From: Lachnospiraceae bacterium
GTDB taxonomy: Bacteria > Bacillota > Clostridia > Lachnospirales > Lachnospiraceae
NCBI GenBank assembly: GCA_021770755.1
Contig: JAETQI010000001.1
Location: 62,001-126,000 of the forward strand
Direction: 5' to 3'
DNA length: 64,000 nucleotides
Below, one piece after another: positions 53,189-60,664 of this stretch (the stretch's first letter is position 1; every line of letters begins with the position of its first letter). The position numbers and the translations under genes were made by a program. The notes below the pieces were generated by a model. The model was not told the DNA's origin and did not search any database. It worked only from the letters and a program-made list of their open reading frames with translations.

Positions 53189-53217
53189 TTGACATGACAG
53201 TTAAAAAACGCTATAAT
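53189..53217 (+). promoter_or_regulatory. Consensus promoter of greA-lysS
   Basis: TTGACA (53189-53194) and TATAAT (53212-53217) are both perfect consensus with a 17-base spacer, about 75 bases before greA. Confidence 0.92.
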
Positions 53218-53298
53218 GGGCTGAATGTAAAGGAAATATCAGGGTGCCCGCGGGCATAAAAAATATAAGTATAAGTAGTAGTGAAAGGGAGTAATCAC

Positions 53299-53787
53299 AT
53301 GGAAGCAAAGAAGAATTTATTAACGCGCGAAGGTCTTAAAAAATATGAGGATGAGCTGCACGAACTCAAAGTAGTCAAGCGAAAAGAAGTGGCGCAGAAG
53401 ATCAAGGAAGCAAGGGAGCAGGGAGATCTCTCGGAGAACGCGGAGTACGATGCTGCAAAGGACGAGCAGCGCGACATCGAGGCGCGCATCGAGGAGCTCG
53501 AGAAGATCCTGAAAAATGTGGAAGTCGGCGATATGGACGAGGATGGACACGATCTCGACAGGGTGAGCTTCGGACTCGCAGTCAAGGTGAAGGACAATGA
53601 GTTTGACGATGAGATGGAGTTCAAGATCGTGGGCGCGACAGAGGCAAACAGCCTGAAAGGCAGGATCTCCAACGAGTCGCCGCTCGGAAAGGCGCTGATT
53701 GGCGCACAGCGGGGAGATGTAGTGACGGTGGAGGCTCCGGCGGGAGTTATTGAGTATACGATATTGGATATTTACAAGCCGGAATAG
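53299..53787 (+). CDS. greA: Transcription elongation factor GreA
   Basis: The 162-residue protein has the GreA layout: N-terminal coiled coil with LTREGLKKYEDEL and the tip acidic/aromatic region DLSENAEYDAAKDEQ, then the globular domain ending EYTILDIYKPE. It rescues backtracked RNA polymerase by stimulating transcript cleavage. AAAGGGAG precedes ATG 53299. It is co-transcribed with lysS 52 bases downstream. Confidence 0.96.
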   Translation: MEAKKNLLTREGLKKYEDELHELKVVKRKEVAQKIKEAREQGDLSENAEYDAAKDEQRDIEARIEELEKILKNVEVGDMDEDGHDLDRVSFGLAVKVKDNEFDDEMEFKIVGATEANSLKGRISNESPLGKALIGAQRGDVVTVEAPAGVIEYTILDIYKPE

Positions 53788-53839
53788 TGAAGATCAGGGC
53801 TTTGCCTGACCGGCGGAAACATGTGAGAGGAGAATTTGA

Positions 53840-55780
53840 GTGGCACAGGATCATAACAGGAACCAGAATAACCAGGGCAATCAGCAGCAGGATATCAACC
53901 AGCTTTTAAAAGTGCGCAGGGAGAAGCTTTCCGCACTGCAGGAGGCGGGAAAAGACCCGTTTCAGATCACGAAATATGATGTGACGCATCACAGCCAGGA
54001 TGTGAAGGACAACTTTGACGCGCTGGAGGGGCAGCGCGTGACGATCGCGGGCCGCATGATGTTCAAGCGCGTCATGGGGAAAGCGTCATTCTGCAACATA
54101 CAGGATCTAAAGGGAAGTATCCAGTGCTATATCGCCAGGGACAGCATCGGGGAGGAGCCTTATGCGGATTTCAAGAAGTATGATGTGGGAGATATCCTCG
54201 GCATCAGCGGAGAGGTGTTTCGGACTAAGACCGGCGAGATGTCCATTCACGCCGCGTCGGTGACGCTTTTATCGAAGAGCCTGCAGATCCTTCCGGAGAA
54301 ATTCCACGGTCTGACGGACACCGATACGCGCTATCGTCAGCGCTATGTGGATCTGATCATGAACGCGGAGGTGAAGGATACTTTCGTAAAGCGCTCCAAA
54401 GTGCTCTCGAGTATCCGCCGCTATCTCGACGATCAGGGATTTATGGAGGTGGAGACGCCGATGCTCGTGTCCAACGCAGGCGGTGCGGCGGCAAGGCCGT
54501 TCGAGACGCATTTCAATGCGCTTGACGAGGACTTAAAACTCCGCATCTCACTGGAGCTGTATCTAAAGAGACTGATCGTGGGCGGTATGGAGCGCGTCTA
54601 CGAGATCGGGCGCGTGTTCCGCAACGAGGGGCTTGACACGAGGCACAATCCCGAGTTTACACTGATGGAGTTGTATCAGGCATACACAGATTACCACGGC
54701 ATGATGGATCTGACAGAGAATCTTTACCGCTATGTGGCGAAGGAAGTCACGGGATCGGAGATCCTCACATACGGCGAGCATCAGATGGATCTGTCAAAGC
54801 CGTTTGAGCGCATCACGATGGTGGATGCCGTTAAGAAGTATTCCGGCGTTGATTTTAATGAGATCCATACACTGGAGGAAGCAAGGGCGATCTCCAGGGA
54901 AAAGCATGTGGAGTTTGAGGAGCGTCACAAGAAGGGCGATATCCTGAACTTATTCTTCGAGGAGTTTGTGGAGGAGCATCTGATCCAGCCGACATTTGTC
55001 ATGGATCACCCGATCGAGATCTCACCGCTCACCAAGAAAAAACCGGACAATCCCGAGTATGTGGAGCGTTTTGAATTTTTCATGAACGGATGGGAGATGG
55101 CAAACGCCTACTCCGAGCTCAACGACCCGATCGACCAGCGCGCGCGCTTCGCGGCGCAGGAGGAGCTGCTGGCCGCGGGCGACGACGAGGCAAACCATAC
55201 GGACGAGGATTTCCTGAACGCGTTGAGCATCGGCATGCCGCCGACTGGGGGCATCGGGTTTGGCATCGACCGGATGGTCATGATGATGACGAACTCGCCT
55301 TCGATCAGGGATGTGCTGGCGTTCCCGACGCTCAAATCGCTCAATGACACGAAGCCGAAGGCTCCACAGGTTGTGGCACAGGCGCCAAATACATCTGATC
55401 CGATTGATTTTTCCAAGGTGGAGATAGAGCCGCTGTTTCAGGATTTTGTGGATTTTGAGACTTTTAGCAGGTCGGATTTCAGAGCCGTCAAGGTTCTTGC
55501 ATGCGAGGCAGTTCCCAAGTCGAAGAAGCTCTTAAAGTTTATTCTGGATGACGGAACAGGCGAGAACAGAACGATCCTGAGCGGCATACACGAGTATTAC
55601 GAGCCGGACGAACTGGTCGGAAAGACCTGTATTGCCATCACAAACCTGCCGCCGCGCCCTATGATGGGGATCGATTCCTGCGGTATGCTGATCAGCGCGG
55701 TACATGCGGAGGAGGGCCAGGAGAGGCTGCATCTGCTGATGGTGGATGACCACATTCCGGCAGGGGCAAAGCTGTATTAA
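53840..55780 (+). CDS. lysS: Lysyl-tRNA synthetase (class II) with C-terminal tRNA-binding domain
   Basis: The 646-residue enzyme has the OB-fold anticodon domain, class II motifs (motif 2 FRNEGLDTRHNPEFT and motif 3 GIGFGIDRMVMMMT) and an added C-terminal EMAPII/Trbp111-type domain from about residue 535 (DFSKVEIEPLF, then FRAVKVLACEAVPKSKKLLK). Standard LysS ends near residue 500, so this is a fusion that should increase tRNA affinity; such a tail is common on MetRS. AGGAGA precedes GTG 53840. Confidence 0.95.
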   Translation: MAQDHNRNQNNQGNQQQDINQLLKVRREKLSALQEAGKDPFQITKYDVTHHSQDVKDNFDALEGQRVTIAGRMMFKRVMGKASFCNIQDLKGSIQCYIARDSIGEEPYADFKKYDVGDILGISGEVFRTKTGEMSIHAASVTLLSKSLQILPEKFHGLTDTDTRYRQRYVDLIMNAEVKDTFVKRSKVLSSIRRYLDDQGFMEVETPMLVSNAGGAAARPFETHFNALDEDLKLRISLELYLKRLIVGGMERVYEIGRVFRNEGLDTRHNPEFTLMELYQAYTDYHGMMDLTENLYRYVAKEVTGSEILTYGEHQMDLSKPFERITMVDAVKKYSGVDFNEIHTLEEARAISREKHVEFEERHKKGDILNLFFEEFVEEHLIQPTFVMDHPIEISPLTKKKPDNPEYVERFEFFMNGWEMANAYSELNDPIDQRARFAAQEELLAAGDDEANHTDEDFLNALSIGMPPTGGIGFGIDRMVMMMTNSPSIRDVLAFPTLKSLNDTKPKAPQVVAQAPNTSDPIDFSKVEIEPLFQDFVDFETFSRSDFRAVKVLACEAVPKSKKLLKFILDDGTGENRTILSGIHEYYEPDELVGKTCIAITNLPPRPMMGIDSCGMLISAVHAEEGQERLHLLMVDDHIPAGAKLY

Positions 55781-55792
55781 GATATATATGAT

Positions 55793-55852
55793 AGGACTAA
55801 ATGAAGAGAGGCTCGATAGATTCAAGAGCTTGCACTGATTTAGTCCTGTTTT
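55793..55852 (+). terminator. Terminator after lysS, followed by a dispersed repeat fragment
   Basis: AGGACTAAAT (55793-55802) pairs with ATTTAGTCCT (55838-55847), with an inner GCTC/GAGC helix, followed by GTTTTATG. The T-run runs into TTTATGCGCGGACTTGTGCA (55850-55869), a diverged start of the dispersed repeat. Confidence 0.75.
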
Positions 55853-55939
55853 ATGCGCGGACTTGTGCAGATTCACAAGGCAAGGGAAGAATTGGTATGA
55901 TTTCTTTCCATTTACATGCGGATATATGGAGACAGATTT

Positions 55940-56422
55940 ATGCTCAGATTAGAGAAAGTTACAGGGAAAAACGTATGGGATCTTCTGAAACTAAAGGTTT
56001 CTGATGACCAGAGAAGTTTTGTTGCGGGCAATGATATCAGCATGATTGAGGCTTATACGGCAATTACCGGGAATGGATATGCTTTCCCCTTTGGCATTTA
56101 TGAAGATGATATGCCGGTTGGATTTCTTATGATAGGGTTTGATGTTGATGATTACTGGGATGATGCGCCTGAAATAGCTAAAAACAACTATAATCTGTGG
56201 AGGCTTATGATTGACAGGTCCTATCAGGGAAAAGGATTTGGCCGGGAGGCTGTCAAACTTGCATTGGATTTTATTAGGACGTTTCCCTGTGGGAAAGCAG
56301 CGTATTGCTGGTTATCATATGAGCCTGATAATGATACTGCCCGAAAGCTATACAGTTCGTTTGGGTTCTCTGAAACAGGCGAAATGGATGGTGAGGAATT
56401 GATAGCCGTTCTGAAGCTTTAA
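55940..56422 (+). CDS. GNAT acetyltransferase
   Basis: The 160-residue protein has the acetyl-CoA loop RSYQGKGFGREAVKLAL and the GNAT end strand SFGFSETGE. It resembles spermidine/diamine acetyltransferases (BltD-like), but the substrate is uncertain. GGAG lies nine bases before ATG 55940. Its last codons and terminator resemble a second, broken copy of such a gene end at 58387-58600. Confidence 0.88.
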   Translation: MLRLEKVTGKNVWDLLKLKVSDDQRSFVAGNDISMIEAYTAITGNGYAFPFGIYEDDMPVGFLMIGFDVDDYWDDAPEIAKNNYNLWRLMIDRSYQGKGFGREAVKLALDFIRTFPCGKAAYCWLSYEPDNDTARKLYSSFGFSETGEMDGEELIAVLKL

Positions 56423-56494
56423 AATTTCATAGTAATAATAGTTTTGGGGTGTATGGTATGGAGAAAATCAATATCATGCACCTTGTTAAAAGCC
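56420..56494 (+). repeat. Direct repeat, copy 1: acetyltransferase tail and terminator
   Basis: About 75 bases that recur with scattered changes at 58527-58601. It holds a hairpin, GGTGTATGGTAT (56448-56459) with ATATCATGCACC (56471-56482). It directly follows the intact GNAT gene. A second hairpin GCCCATGCC/GGCATGGGC with TTTT lies at 56513-56549. In 56550-56836 I see no gene apart from a protein-like scrap ending at 56693. Confidence 0.75.
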
Positions 56495-56836
56495 AACCTT
56501 GCTTCTTCCCTTGCCCATGCCATCATCAAGTGTGGGGGCATGGGCTTTTAATCAATCATTAAGGGTGCCAAGTTTTCGAATCACGGAAGAAGTACTTGTT
56601 CCTTTGTCATTAATAGAACCAAACGCCCGAGTTTTGATTTTGAGGCATGAGGATGTTGTATTTCCGGTAGTTTCCGATTATAATATAAAGTAGATGTTAG
56701 CAGCGATGAGAAAGAGGTATGTTTAATGAGTGAAACAGAACAGCAGAGAAAAGAAATAGTTTGTAAAAGCAGATGGTGTTAAAAAGATAAGATGGATGTA
56801 AAATGATATAATGGATAATTGCAGGGGGTAAGTGTG

Positions 56837-57766
56837 ATGTCGCTACAAAAGATAAAACAGGTTTTTAGTAAACTGGACAATTGTACCATGTGGTCTCTCC
56901 AGCTGCTAAACGCCAGGGAGGTTCATGGTGAATTTGTATATAATGCTCATGATATCATGGTGACGACGCAAAACGCAATTATGGAATTTATCAAAGAATT
57001 GGAACTTGCATATACTAAAGAAAAGGGCAGGCTTTCAAAATATCAAACAGTTTGTGATTATGACGGGAGTGCAGAAGGCGATAGGATATATAAGATTGAA
57101 CGTTCAAGTGAACTTGTCTGTGAATCTTGGGAAAAACTCTTACATGCCATGGCAAATCCGGATATGAAAGGAAATGCGTTGGACTTTTCAGCAAACGCTT
57201 ATGTTCTTAAAGGGGATATCCTTATAGACGGGATTCAACGGTCCGTCAACTTGTTCACAATTATCAACCCATTCAAGGTATTTAAACACACTTTTGCGTG
57301 GGACGGCGATAGCTTCAAAGTTTTACCGGACAAATATCTATTGTTGCACAGATATGTTGATGCAGCAATGATCAATGATGCTGTATATCTATTTAATATG
57401 AATGGAGAAAAGCTTTTTAATATGGAAAGAGCGTATAAATCTATTTGTTGCAATAGAGTTGAGGAGATTATCAGCAGCGGAATTGTATCGGATGAAAGCA
57501 CGTTCAGACAATATGCAACATCTGGACATAATCCAAGAAAATTTGTGGCATATGATGAAAACAGGTTGCGAAAGATTAAAGATGATGCAAGTTTTAAAAA
57601 TAGAATAGCCGAAAAGTTTGGAATTATTCAGATGCCGGATGGAACATTTGACTCATCTGACAATGAAAATGTGAACAGGATTGTTAAATTCCTTTGTAAG
57701 AAAGGAATGATTGATCCGGTAAATGATGATCCGGTAGAGGTGGGTGGAGCAAGACGATGGATGTGA
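56837..57766 (+). CDS. kwaB: KwaB-like (DUF4868) protein of a Kiwa-type phage defence pair
   Basis: The 309-residue protein ends in a region (FKVLPDKYLLLHRYVDAAMI then NDAVYLFNMNGEKLFNMERA) that fits the DUF4868 family, to which KwaB belongs. The next gene encodes a four-span membrane protein of KwaA size. In the Kiwa system KwaA senses phage at the membrane and KwaB acts on DNA; the order here is B then A, the reverse of the published pair. GGGGGT precedes ATG 56837. AT-rich composition marks it as acquired. Recognition is from memory and size, not a search. Confidence 0.6.
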   Translation: MSLQKIKQVFSKLDNCTMWSLQLLNAREVHGEFVYNAHDIMVTTQNAIMEFIKELELAYTKEKGRLSKYQTVCDYDGSAEGDRIYKIERSSELVCESWEKLLHAMANPDMKGNALDFSANAYVLKGDILIDGIQRSVNLFTIINPFKVFKHTFAWDGDSFKVLPDKYLLLHRYVDAAMINDAVYLFNMNGEKLFNMERAYKSICCNRVEEIISSGIVSDESTFRQYATSGHNPRKFVAYDENRLRKIKDDASFKNRIAEKFGIIQMPDGTFDSSDNENVNRIVKFLCKKGMIDPVNDDPVEVGGARRWM

Positions 57767-57775
57767 GGTGACAGA

Positions 57776-58351
57776 ATGTCAATCCTATTTCTCATGAGTA
57801 TGTTTTTCTTATCATTTATGCCATTGTGGCTTTGTGTTGTATGTATTGATATGAAAAGCCTGATAGATGGGACAGATTATCCATATACAGAGTGGATTGG
57901 TTTAGGTCTGATAACATTTGTGTTATTTATCAGTGTACTGGTTACAATAAAAACGCTAAGAAAACAGACACCTCAGAATACTGGGGGAGAATATATGGTC
58001 GTTGCTGCTGAAAAAGATACTGTTTCGACAACAGCATACCTTTTATCCAATGCACTGCCTCTTCTTGCGTTTGATTTTACACAATGGTTTAATATGGTTC
58101 AGTTTATGATCATTTTTGGATTTCTTGCTGTATTATGTTTACTGCATTATAGATGTGACAGTAATGTGTGTCTGGAACTTATGGGATATCGGCTATATAA
58201 ATGCAGTCTGCACAAAGGATCTGATGATAAGGAAGGAATAACAATCTTGATTCGGCGCAAACAACTAAATGTGAATGATGAGGTTAGTATCCAAAAGCTA
58301 AATGACGAATTATATATAGGTAAATACAAGGTTTCGGAAGAACAGCCGTAA
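57776..58351 (+). CDS. kwaA: KwaA-like four-span membrane protein
   Basis: The 191-residue protein has four hydrophobic spans (about 3-24, 39-60, 84-104 and 110-130) and a cytoplasmic tail of about 60 residues. GAGGTGAC precedes ATG, which lies nine bases after the KwaB-like stop. Size, topology and pairing with a DUF4868-like gene support the membrane sensor KwaA of a Kiwa pair. Confidence 0.6.
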   Translation: MSILFLMSMFFLSFMPLWLCVVCIDMKSLIDGTDYPYTEWIGLGLITFVLFISVLVTIKTLRKQTPQNTGGEYMVVAAEKDTVSTTAYLLSNALPLLAFDFTQWFNMVQFMIIFGFLAVLCLLHYRCDSNVCLELMGYRLYKCSLHKGSDDKEGITILIRRKQLNVNDEVSIQKLNDELYIGKYKVSEEQP

Positions 58352-58386
58352 TGAACCGATAAGGGTAAGCACATTAAAGCATGGTT

Positions 58387-58506
58387 ATCTTTTGGGAGGC
58401 GGCGAATGAGGAAAGGCTTTAATCTTTCTATTGTGAGAAGGGCTTTCAACAGTTTGATACAAGGCTGACAGATTCTGCCAAAGAGGAGCCGTATGAACTG
58501 ATATAG
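58387..58506 (+). pseudogene. Remnant of a GNAT acetyltransferase C-terminus
   Basis: One frame reads ANEERL, an in-frame TAA at 58420-58422, then SFYCEKGFQQFDTRLTDSAK and EEPYELI before a stop. This is the usual last strand-helix of a GNAT protein. The bases after the stop still resemble the last codons of the intact GNAT gene at 56395-56422. Confidence 0.65.
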
Positions 58507-58526
58507 TTATTAAAGTTGTTTTAGAT

Positions 58527-58601
58527 TTAAAAATTTCATAGTAACAATAATTTTGGTGTATGGTATAGAGAAATTAATATCATACACCTTTTTAAAAGCT
58601 T
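58527..58601 (+). repeat. Direct repeat, copy 2: terminator
   Basis: Second copy of the 56420-56494 segment. Here the hairpin GGTGTATGGTAT (58555-58566) with ATATCATACACC (58577-58588) is followed by TTTTT, a working terminator. Together the two copies bracket the Kiwa-like pair. Confidence 0.8.
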
Positions 58602-58639
58602 GAATCTAAGATGCGTAACTCCATGCACAGTTACGGAAA

Positions 58640-58990
58640 TGTCATCACAGTGCTTCGCAGACAGCGCAGGAAGTGCTGTACGAAGTAAATGCCAAATATA
58701 TGTACGGTCTGACCGCCACGCCAAAGCGCGAGGACGGACAGGAGAAAAAAATTTATTCAGTTTGGGGCTGTGATGAAAATAAACGATGTCAACAGATTTG
58801 TCATTCAGAGCAAAATCAGGAATCAAAAGATCATAGAAGATGTCATAGATTGTCTGGAAAAGAAAAGGATACATCTGGTTCTGACAAAAAGCAGGGAACA
58901 TGCTGCATGGTTGTACGAGCATCTACACAGGGATCGTGAGACGAAAAAAGATGTTATTATCTATGATTACGTGGATACAAACATTAGTTT
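58640..58990 (+). pseudogene. Debris of a DEAD/DEAH-type helicase gene
   Basis: Frame pieces show CHHSASQ (end of a DExH box), then VLYEVNAKYMYGLTATPKRE (motif III region), and in another frame IIEDVIDCLEKKRIHLVLT and KKDVIIYDYVDTNI. These are parts, in order, of one long helicase family often found in gut Firmicutes mobile regions. Internal deletions and frameshifts leave it non-functional. 58990-59123 holds no gene. Confidence 0.7.
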
Positions 58991-59123
58991 GGAGGGAGTT
59001 TTGGTTCTTCTACCCGTAAAAGCATGTTTCAAAAATAAATGCAAAATTATTTGTAAAGTCTACCAATTAAGGTATTCCCATTGTATAATATATAAAAAGT
59101 AAGTCGAAAAAAAGGAGTATCAG

Positions 59124-59441
59124 ATGGAAGTTTCAAAAAGAGACTGGAAACTATTTAGAGAGAAGATTGCCGACTGGCAGGAAAGCTACATGGATCATCT
59201 CAATAAGGAGTATATAAAACTTTTGAGTAGAGACAAAAATCCTTCTGACAAGTTCTGGGCCTTGGAAAAAAGAATTAACAGAGATAAGAAAAAGCCGGGA
59301 GTAATGCTGGAAATGCATAAATCAGAAATGATTTATGATATTGCGCAGCTTATACATGACAAGGTGATCTGTTTTGACGATCTGGATGAGTTCAGTGATG
59401 ACTTGAAGGATGCAGTGAGATTGTTCCTTGACAGGAGGTAA
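59124..59441 (+). CDS. Conserved hypothetical protein (105 aa)
   Basis: The 105-residue protein starts MEVSKRDWKLFREKIADWQE and is helical and charged. I recall similar small proteins in Lachnospiraceae, sometimes mislabelled as multidrug transporter; there is no membrane span. AAAAGGAG precedes ATG. TATAAT near 59083-59088 may be a -10 box. Confidence 0.7.
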   Translation: MEVSKRDWKLFREKIADWQESYMDHLNKEYIKLLSRDKNPSDKFWALEKRINRDKKKPGVMLEMHKSEMIYDIAQLIHDKVICFDDLDEFSDDLKDAVRLFLDRR

Positions 59442-59499
59442 AGGGCATTGTATCGGATAACGAAAGATGAAAGGTAAGATTATGATGGGGTGATGAGCG

Positions 59500-59586
59500 A
59501 TGGTTCAGTTTGATTCTGCGGGAAATAGAAATATGTGTGATGGGAAAACAGAAGAAATTGAATTAATGATTGATGAAATGACGTAA
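59500..59586 (+). CDS. Possible small protein (28 aa)
   Basis: ATG 59500 is preceded by GGGGTGATGAGCG and encodes MVQFDSAGNRNMCDGKTEEI plus eight more residues. It reads like a real short protein or the remnant of one. No function can be given. The stretch 59587-59692 has nothing recognisable. Confidence 0.3.
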   Translation: MVQFDSAGNRNMCDGKTEEIELMIDEMT

Positions 59587-59692
59587 GCGTGTAATCATAT
59601 AATAAGGCAGAATTATGATTAAAAGTATTTAAGGCAGAGTTGTTATATTGTTTTTGGATTTATGCGATTGTTGAGAATGGTTGGGCATTTAA

Positions 59693-60124
59693 ATGGCAAA
59701 TGTATTTGATACTGCGAAATATATTCTTGAACGATCTGGAGAGATGTCTACAATGAAATTGCAGAAGCTGTGTTATTATGCACAGGCGTGGTCTCTTGTA
59801 TGGGATGATATGCCTTTGTTTCAAGAGGATTTTCAAGCGTGGGCAAATGGTCCGGTGTGCCCGGAGTTATTTTACAAGACACAAGGAAAGTACTCGGTAA
59901 TTGCAAGCGATGAAACTGGCGGAGAGGGTGATCTGTCAGAGGATCAGAGGGATACGGTGGAGCGGGTTTTGAAACATTATGGAGAACATGACGCGCAGTG
60001 GCTAAGCCATCTGACGCATATGGAAGATCCGTGGATCATTGCAAGGAAAGGCATTCCGGCAGGAACCGGCTGTAACAATATAATTACCAAAGAAAGTATG
60101 GCAATCTATTATGGCGGACTCTAA
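59693..60124 (+). CDS. Panacea-domain (DUF4065/SocA-like) antitoxin
   Basis: The 143-residue protein has the domain's hallmark stretch MKLQKLCYYAQAWSLVWDD, followed by FQAWANGPVCPELF. Panacea domains neutralise many unrelated toxins. It overlaps the next gene by 14 bases, the usual two-gene layout, with the antitoxin first. The ribosome site is weak. Confidence 0.85.
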   Translation: MANVFDTAKYILERSGEMSTMKLQKLCYYAQAWSLVWDDMPLFQEDFQAWANGPVCPELFYKTQGKYSVIASDETGGEGDLSEDQRDTVERVLKHYGEHDAQWLSHLTHMEDPWIIARKGIPAGTGCNNIITKESMAIYYGGL

Positions 60125-60578
60125 GAGGAACAAACAAATAAAGCAAGATAAGATTCCAAAAGGAAAGAGTATTTCCCAGGGTGGCAATCCTGATCAATAC
60201 TATTCAGAAAATCCATCATGGAGTTTTGCAAATTCAGATCAGGATATGTGGTCGTTTACGCAGGGACATATAGGTGAACGGATCTGGACAGAAATATTCC
60301 CACGTCTAAAAGCATTAGAAAGCCAAACATGGAATGAGATACTTGTCAGGGATAAAATACAGAATCATTCGATCGATGTTGAAAAATTAAATAAAGTGGC
60401 GCAGGACAGGTTGGCTGCTAAATTTATAGAGGCAGAGTCTTTAATCTCATTACGCTTAACAGGTAATCATCGGCTATATGGATATATAGTTGGAAGAGTT
60501 TTTCATGTTTTATGGTATGATGATGATCATGGAGATAATAATACTTGTGTGTGCAGGTCATATTTGAAGCATATCTAA
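60111..60578 (+). CDS. Candidate toxin paired with the Panacea antitoxin
   Basis: The 155-residue protein has a basic start (MADSKRNKQIKQDKIPKGK), a middle helical part and a C-terminal strand-rich end (HRLYGYIVGRVFHVLWYDDD). I cannot assign it to a known toxin fold. Being translationally coupled to a Panacea gene makes it the presumed toxin. Confidence 0.6.
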   Translation: MADSKRNKQIKQDKIPKGKSISQGGNPDQYYSENPSWSFANSDQDMWSFTQGHIGERIWTEIFPRLKALESQTWNEILVRDKIQNHSIDVEKLNKVAQDRLAAKFIEAESLISLRLTGNHRLYGYIVGRVFHVLWYDDDHGDNNTCVCRSYLKHI

Positions 60579-60664
60579 TTATGGAAACAATTTAATGGTA
60601 ATTGTGGTGATATTTGTGGTATAGTTCAGGTAGATAAAGTAAAGAGAAAACCGGAGGAATCATA

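Noticed and set aside
56499-56693. 64-codon frame between the GNAT and KwaB-like genes
   Set aside because: Its first half covers a hairpin and has no ribosome site; the second half looks like a scrap of coding DNA but cannot be identified.
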